A stretch of DNA of 35,830 nt from CAZTTG01 sp964615935 (GTDB lineage Bacteria > Planctomycetota > UBA1135 > GCA-002686595): assembly GCA_964615935.1 (NCBI GenBank), contig CAZTTG010000066.1, forward strand, positions 1-35,830. The letters run 5' to 3'. The translations under genes were made by a program, and so were the position numbers. Positions 32,265 to 35,830 of this stretch are shown here, piece after piece. Under the pieces are notes generated by a model, which did not search any database, was not told the DNA's origin, and worked only from the letters and a program-made list of their open reading frames with translations. The first letter of the stretch is position 1. Every line of letters starts with the position of its first letter.

Positions 32265-32280
32265 TGCAAAGGCCGTGCCC
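32265..32280 (-). promoter_or_regulatory. Sigma-54 (-24/-12) promoter of the tolC-HEAT lipoprotein pair
   Basis: On the minus strand the sequence reads GGGCACG-GCCT-TTGCA. GG (32279-32278) and GC (32267-32266) are 12 bases apart, and only the first base differs from the consensus. The predicted start is near 32254, so the leader is about 64 bases. That is similar to the leaders of HEAT paralogues 1 and 2. The site lies in the 99-base gap between the anti-sigma candidate and tolC. Confidence 0.85.
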
Positions 32281-32289
32281 CGCGGTGGG

Positions 32290-33420
32290 CTAGCGCGGTC
32301 CAGCCGGGATCCAGTCCAGCCAGCCGCGGCAGGCGGGATACCCGGCGAGCCCCAGGTCATTCAGGGCGGCGCCCAGGGCCGCCTGCCACGCCTCGTCCAC
32401 CGGCCGGGCGCTGCGGTCGATCGCCGGGAGGGCCTCGAAGCCCGGGCATTCCCTGCCCAGCGCGCCGTACTGGCGCGCGCGCTCCAGGCCCAGCCGCAGC
32501 AGGAGGCGGAGCGCCTCGCCGCGCTCGGATACGGCCCCCAGGACCTCGGCCCGGCACAGGGCCCTCGCGATCGCGCCGAGCTCCGCGCCGGGGCTCCGCC
32601 CCAGGGCGGCGCGGTCCAGGGCCAGCTCCAGCCACAGGAGCGCCTCGAGGAGCTCGCCATCGGAGAGCCCGGGCTCGGGGGCGTCCCCCTCCTCCAGCGC
32701 GGCGAGCCGGGCGACCGCGGGCACCTCCTCGGGGGCGGGGAGGGGGGACTCCGTCCGGCTGCGCAGGTGGAGGAGGCGCGCGGCCCAGGGATCGTCGGCG
32801 TGCGGCTCCGCACCCTGCGCGAGCGGAGGGATGCCGCCGTGGGTGAGCACGTAGCGGCCGCGCCGGAGCGCGTTCGCGATCTCCCACCTCTCGGCCAGCA
32901 GGTCCTCCTCGAAGTCCTCGGGCGGGAGCTCGACGGTCTCGATGCGGGGCTCCTCGGGCGCTTCGGGCCAGTCCGGGAGCGGCTTCTCGATCGAGACCCG
33001 ATCCAGGCCCGGCTGGGGCTCCTCGTCGGGCAAGAGGGCCATCCACGCGATCACCGGCACGGCGACGACGTGGACCAGCAGGCTGGCGGCGGCCACGCGC
33101 ACGACCATCGAGGAGCGCAGGCGCTCGGCCAGGAAGCCGCGCAGGAGCCGGAGGTCGCCGCGCCAGCCCAGGTCCTCGCGCGTGGTGCGATCGATCACGC
33201 CCTGGGCGAGAGCCCGGGCCCGAGCGGGCGGATACCGGCGCTCGTCCGCGGCGCAGATCTCCCGGCAGCGGCCGAGGAAGCCCTCGAGCTCCGCCGCGCT
33301 CTCCGCGGTGCGGGGATCCCGCCGGAGGGCCTCCAGGCGCTCCTCCCGGGCCGGATCGGCATCCAGCAGGAGCTCGAGCAGCTCCTCTTCCAGGGGGTGG
33401 CGGTCGTTTCGATCGCTCAC
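32290..33420 (-). CDS. Membrane anti-sigma-factor candidate
   Basis: A protein of 376 residues starting at GTG 33420, which overlaps the sigma-factor stop (GTGA). The N-terminal 100 residues are charged helices (EEELLELLLDADPAREERLEA) with Cys residues but no clear HxxxCxxC zinc motif. One membrane helix follows (about 105-128, VVRVAAASLLVHVVAVPVIAW). The C-terminal 245 residues are extracytoplasmic and mostly helical. Position after an ECF sigma gene plus a single membrane span is the usual anti-sigma arrangement. The function is inferred from context. Confidence 0.75.
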   Translation of the reverse strand: MSDRNDRHPLEEELLELLLDADPAREERLEALRRDPRTAESAAELEGFLGRCREICAADERRYPPARARALAQGVIDRTTREDLGWRGDLRLLRGFLAERLRSSMVVRVAAASLLVHVVAVPVIAWMALLPDEEPQPGLDRVSIEKPLPDWPEAPEEPRIETVELPPEDFEEDLLAERWEIANALRRGRYVLTHGGIPPLAQGAEPHADDPWAARLLHLRSRTESPLPAPEEVPAVARLAALEEGDAPEPGLSDGELLEALLWLELALDRAALGRSPGAELGAIARALCRAEVLGAVSERGEALRLLLRLGLERARQYGALGRECPGFEALPAIDRSARPVDEAWQAALGAALNDLGLAGYPACRGWLDWIPAGPR

Positions 33421-34025
33421 GGGCGCACCTCCCCCTCGCGGTGTCCGATGGCCGCGCGCAGCTTGCGCACCGCGTGGAACACCCGGGACTTCACCGTGCC
33501 CACGGGGATCTCGAGGGCGTCGGCGATCTCGGCGTAGGGCAGCCCCTGGACGACGGCCATCTCGAAGACCATCCGGTGGCCCTCGGTCAGCTCGGCCAGG
33601 GCGCGGCGCAGCCGGCCCGCCTCCTCGCGGATCGAGAGGGCGCTGGAGGGCTCGGCCTCGCGGCCCTCGACCGCGGCTTCCAGGCCCCGCAGGTCTCCAC
33701 CCTCCCCGTCCGGGCGGGGCGATCCGGTGCCGCGCAGCGCGGGCCGGGCGGCCCGCCGCCGGCTGTTGTCGATCCAGACGTTGCGTGCGACTCGCATGGC
33801 AAAGGCGGTGAACTGCGATCGTGGCTGGTAGCGGGAGGCGCCGCGGTAGAGCTTGAGGAGCACCTCCTGGGCGAGGTCCTCGGCCTCCTGCGAGCCCGCT
33901 CCCAACCGCTCGAAGAAGCCCCGAAAGGTGGAGAACTCGGTTCGCACGAACTCCTCGAAGAGCTCGCGCTTGCCTTCGCGCAGGGCCGCCAGGGGATCCC
34001 GATCCAAGTCCCAGGTGCCCTTCAA
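33417..34025 (-). CDS. ECF-type RNA polymerase sigma factor
   Basis: A protein of 202 residues. Region 2 spans about 20-92, with EAEDLAQEVLLKLYRG and FTAFAMRVARNVWIDNSRRR. Region 4 spans about 140-195, with LTEGHRMVFEMAVVQGLPYAEIA, then IPVGTVKSRVFHAVRKL. The acidic linker between the regions is long (about 40 residues, Gly/Glu-rich). The start is TTG 34025 (a G-rich Shine-Dalgarno-like run precedes it). The stop overlaps the GTG of the anti-sigma candidate, so the two are coupled. The gene lies 55 bases after tsaE and could share its transcript. Confidence 0.93.
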   Translation of the reverse strand: MKGTWDLDRDPLAALREGKRELFEEFVRTEFSTFRGFFERLGAGSQEAEDLAQEVLLKLYRGASRYQPRSQFTAFAMRVARNVWIDNSRRRAARPALRGTGSPRPDGEGGDLRGLEAAVEGREAEPSSALSIREEAGRLRRALAELTEGHRMVFEMAVVQGLPYAEIADALEIPVGTVKSRVFHAVRKLRAAIGHREGEVRP

Positions 34026-34080
34026 GTGCCCCCCGCAACGCCCTCCAGGGGCCCGGGTTCACGTCGACCGGCGAAAGACC

Positions 34081-34593
34081 TCAAGAAAGCTCCTCGACCC
34101 CCCCGGGCAGGGTCAGATCGGCCAGCATCCGCTCCAGGGCGCCCCCGGCGGCTTCCGGAGCCGGCCCCGGGCGCACCCGCAGCCGGAGGCGCCGGCGGTC
34201 CGGGCCGCGGTGCTCCAGCAGGACCTCGATCCGGGGCTCGGGCAGCCAGGCGGCCACGCGCTCGGCCCACTCGACCACGGCCACCCCCCCGGCGCCGATC
34301 CACTCGGCCCCCCCGCCCTCCAGGAAGGCCCGCTCCCGCCCCTCCATCCAGGCGTCGAAGTGGTAGAGGGTGAGCCGTCCCGGGTACTCGTGCATGAGGG
34401 TGTAGGTGGGGCTGGAGACCCGCTCGACGGCGCCCAGGCCCAGGGCCAGACCCCGGACGAAGCGCGTCTTCCCAGTACCCAGCTCGCCCGAGAGGGCTAC
34501 CACGGCGCCGGCCTCGAGGACCGCGCCCAGCCTCCGGGCCAGCTCCTCGGTCGCCTCCGGCGAGTGGCTCAGGAGGTCGCGTTCAACCCCCAT
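34081..34593 (-). CDS. tsaE: tRNA threonylcarbamoyladenosine biosynthesis protein TsaE
   Basis: A protein of 170 residues, the normal size. It has Walker A GELGTGKT (36-43), the diagnostic SPTYTLMHEYPG (61-72), YHFDAWM and VVEWAERV near the middle. TsaE is the ATPase that assists TsaB/TsaD in making the t6A modification at position 37 of ANN-decoding tRNAs. ATG 34593 overlaps the thiL end by 11 bases, which implies co-transcription. Confidence 0.95.
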   Translation of the reverse strand: MGVERDLLSHSPEATEELARRLGAVLEAGAVVALSGELGTGKTRFVRGLALGLGAVERVSSPTYTLMHEYPGRLTLYHFDAWMEGRERAFLEGGGAEWIGAGGVAVVEWAERVAAWLPEPRIEVLLEHRGPDRRRLRLRVRPGPAPEAAGGALERMLADLTLPGGVEELS

Positions 34594-35497
34594 GGAGCCA
34601 GCCTCCCCGGCCGTCCCAGCGCCGCCAGCCGAGGCCCTCTCGCAGCCACAGCCCTTGGCCCGCCCGCACCCGTCCCACGGCCGCGAGGCCCGGACAGCGC
34701 CGCGCCCGTCCGGCCGAGGCGCGCTCCAGCGCCGCCGCCGGCAGGCTGGCGATGAGCTCGTGGTCCTCCCCGTCGTGCAGGGCGTGCCAGCGGGGGCTCC
34801 TGCCGCTCCGCCGCGCGCTGCGCCGCGCGTCGGGGTGCACGGGGACCTCCTCGAGCTCGATGCGCACGCCCGAGGCCCGCGCCACCCGCTCGAGATCCCG
34901 CGCCAGCCCGTCGCTGACGTCCATCATGGCGGTGGCGCCCACGGCGAAGAGCCAGCGTCCCTCGGCCAGCCGCGGGCGGATCCGGGCGTGCCGGCCCTCC
35001 CGGCTGCCCCCTACCGGCCCGGTCAGAAGGACGCGCTGTCCGGGTCTGGCGCGGTCGCGGCCCGGGGGTCGGCGGCGGCCCTCGAAGCGGCCCTGCGCGG
35101 CCACGGTCACCGAGAGCGGACCCGGCGCGCAGCACAGGTCGCCTCCGACCAGCTCGGCCCCGGCCTCGCGGGCTGCGCGCTGCGCGGCCCGGATCAGCCG
35201 CTTGACCCAGGTCTCCTCGACCCCGCGGGCCATCGAGAGCGCCAGGAGGATCGCCCGCGGGTGGGCGGCCGTCGCGGCCAGGTCCGACAGGCATCGGCCC
35301 ACCGCCTTGGCCCCCACCCGGGCCGGGGACGTGCCCGGCTCGAAGTGCACGCCCTCGACCGTCTGATCGGTGCACAGGACCGGCCGCCCGCGCGCGTCGC
35401 GGAGGACGGCGGCGTCGTGGCCGAAGCCGCCGGCCAGGCCGCGCGGCTTCAGGGTCGCCGCCATCCACCGGTGGAGGCTGTCCTCGCTCCAGGGCAT
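34583..35497 (-). CDS. thiL: Thiamine-monophosphate kinase
   Basis: A protein of 304 residues from ATG 35497. ThiL phosphorylates thiamine monophosphate to the active diphosphate using ATP. Visible blocks are GFGHDAAVL, TDQTVEGVHF, VGRCLSDLAATAAHPRA, GGDL, MMDVSDGLARDL and GEDHELI. In most family members the first block reads GDDAAV; here the first Asp is His, and GEDYEL reads GEDHEL. Activity is likely but metal binding may differ. It is the first gene of the minus-strand run thiL-tsaE-sigma-anti-sigma. No Shine-Dalgarno is evident. Confidence 0.9.
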   Translation of the reverse strand: MPWSEDSLHRWMAATLKPRGLAGGFGHDAAVLRDARGRPVLCTDQTVEGVHFEPGTSPARVGAKAVGRCLSDLAATAAHPRAILLALSMARGVEETWVKRLIRAAQRAAREAGAELVGGDLCCAPGPLSVTVAAQGRFEGRRRPPGRDRARPGQRVLLTGPVGGSREGRHARIRPRLAEGRWLFAVGATAMMDVSDGLARDLERVARASGVRIELEEVPVHPDARRSARRSGRSPRWHALHDGEDHELIASLPAAALERASAGRARRCPGLAAVGRVRAGQGLWLREGLGWRRWDGRGGWLHGG

Positions 35498-35726
35498 GGG
35501 TGAGATGCTAGCAGAGGAGGGAGGCCGACGGGATTCCTGCCTGCACGAGCGATCCCTCCAGCGGTGAGGCGGGGGCCGGAGCAACGGCAGGCGTGAGCGG
35601 TCTCCTCGCGCGCCCGCGGAGCGGGCGCGAACTCGTCGACGCCTGGCGGGAAGCCCAGGGGATTCCTCACCTCCGATGCTCCTCCTTCCGGCGCTGCGGC
35701 GCTATGACCGCAACGCCAGCCTCGGA
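35498..35726. other. Intergenic region upstream of thiL
   Basis: No gene is supported. A 9-bp perfect hairpin (CGCGCCCGC/GCGGGCGCG, loop GGA) is at 35609-35629. A weak -24/-12-like spacing match toward thiL exists near 35557-35542 but lacks most consensus bases. Confidence 0.35.
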
Positions 35727-35817
35727 CGGTTCGCCGATGGACACGCGGTTCCCGCGTGGGATGCCTCCGGCGGGTGGAAGACCAGATGGATGCCGCGCTG
35801 CGCGCGGCGTGCCTCCC
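35727..35817 (+). repeat. Dispersed repeat, 5' module (copy 3)
   Basis: About 95% identical to 9365-9454. It contains CCGCGC-TGC-GCGCGG, a perfect hairpin that is broken by one base in copy 2. It runs on to the window end with GGCGGAGGAAAGA, resembling the GAGGAGGAAAGACC block of copy 2 but without the intervening segment of about 80 bases. The rest of this copy lies outside the window. Confidence 0.75.
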
Positions 35818-35830
35818 GGCGGAGGAAAGA

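Noticed and set aside
32191..32265. Upstream start of the TolC-like protein at 32265
   Set aside because: It would place the start upstream of the predicted transcript start near 32254 and add a non-signal-like extension before the clear signal peptide.
35540..35558. Weak -24/-12-like match toward thiL
   Set aside because: Only the GG and TGCA parts match, and a housekeeping gene is an unlikely target.
1..35830. CRISPR array, prophage or insertion sequence
   Set aside because: I saw no regularly spaced short repeats, transposase, integrase, capsid or terminase genes. The only repeats are the hairpin elements listed.

Overview
The window is very GC-rich, gene-dense bacterial chromosome. Several things point to a Planctomycetota-like genome: large secreted HEAT-repeat proteins with Gly/Pro-rich linkers, many lineage-restricted secreted proteins, frequent GTG and TTG starts, weak Shine-Dalgarno sequences, and housekeeping genes scattered among unknowns. 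That assignment is inferred from protein style; no rRNA or other phylogenetic marker was available.

Layout. Positions 1-2260 hold a partial dispersed hairpin repeat, tRNA-Leu(CAA), a degenerate histidine-kinase-like gene, and a minus-strand secreted protein or lipoprotein. The last is preceded by a cobalamin riboswitch with a visible Shine-Dalgarno-sequestering hairpin. Positions 2735-6664 hold an acidic unknown protein, a GyrI-like lipoprotein, a MaoC hydratase coupled to a small Cys-rich protein, and a catalytically degenerate phosphoglycerate-mutase-like protein. Positions 6665-16643 are the most distinctive part: four tandem paralogues of a secreted HEAT-repeat family. All four share a WWxFN block, and their C-termini are GTGILDIL or a close variant. 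Three have -24/-12 (sigma-54) promoters directly upstream. The fourth has an in-frame TGA between its signal peptide and its mature region.

Positions 16667-22935 (minus) form a compact gene run: a NUDIX-PurM fusion, a TPR-like secreted protein, an alpha/beta-hydrolase-like protein lacking the nucleophilic Ser, a membrane-anchored spermidine-synthase-like protein, and a small membrane protein. Positions 23042-27018 (plus) carry dxr, an RseP-type site-2 protease with about four PDZ domains, and a UbiA-type prenyltransferase. A CCA-adding-type nucleotidyltransferase (minus) and a pilin-like protein (plus) follow. Positions 28961-35497 (minus) carry thiL, tsaE, an ECF sigma factor, a membrane anti-sigma candidate, a TolC-like outer-membrane protein and a HEAT-repeat lipoprotein. 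The tolC-HEAT lipoprotein pair has its own strong sigma-54 promoter.

How it may fit together (inference). The shared -24/-12 promoter class links the secreted HEAT-repeat array with the TolC/HEAT-lipoprotein pair 20 kb away. This suggests a sigma-54-controlled cell-envelope programme built on HEAT-repeat proteins. No sigma-54 activator is encoded in the window, but the upstream intergenic regions are rich in perfect dyads that could bind one. The B12-riboswitch-controlled exported protein is a separate candidate for a new surface cobalamin-acquisition component.
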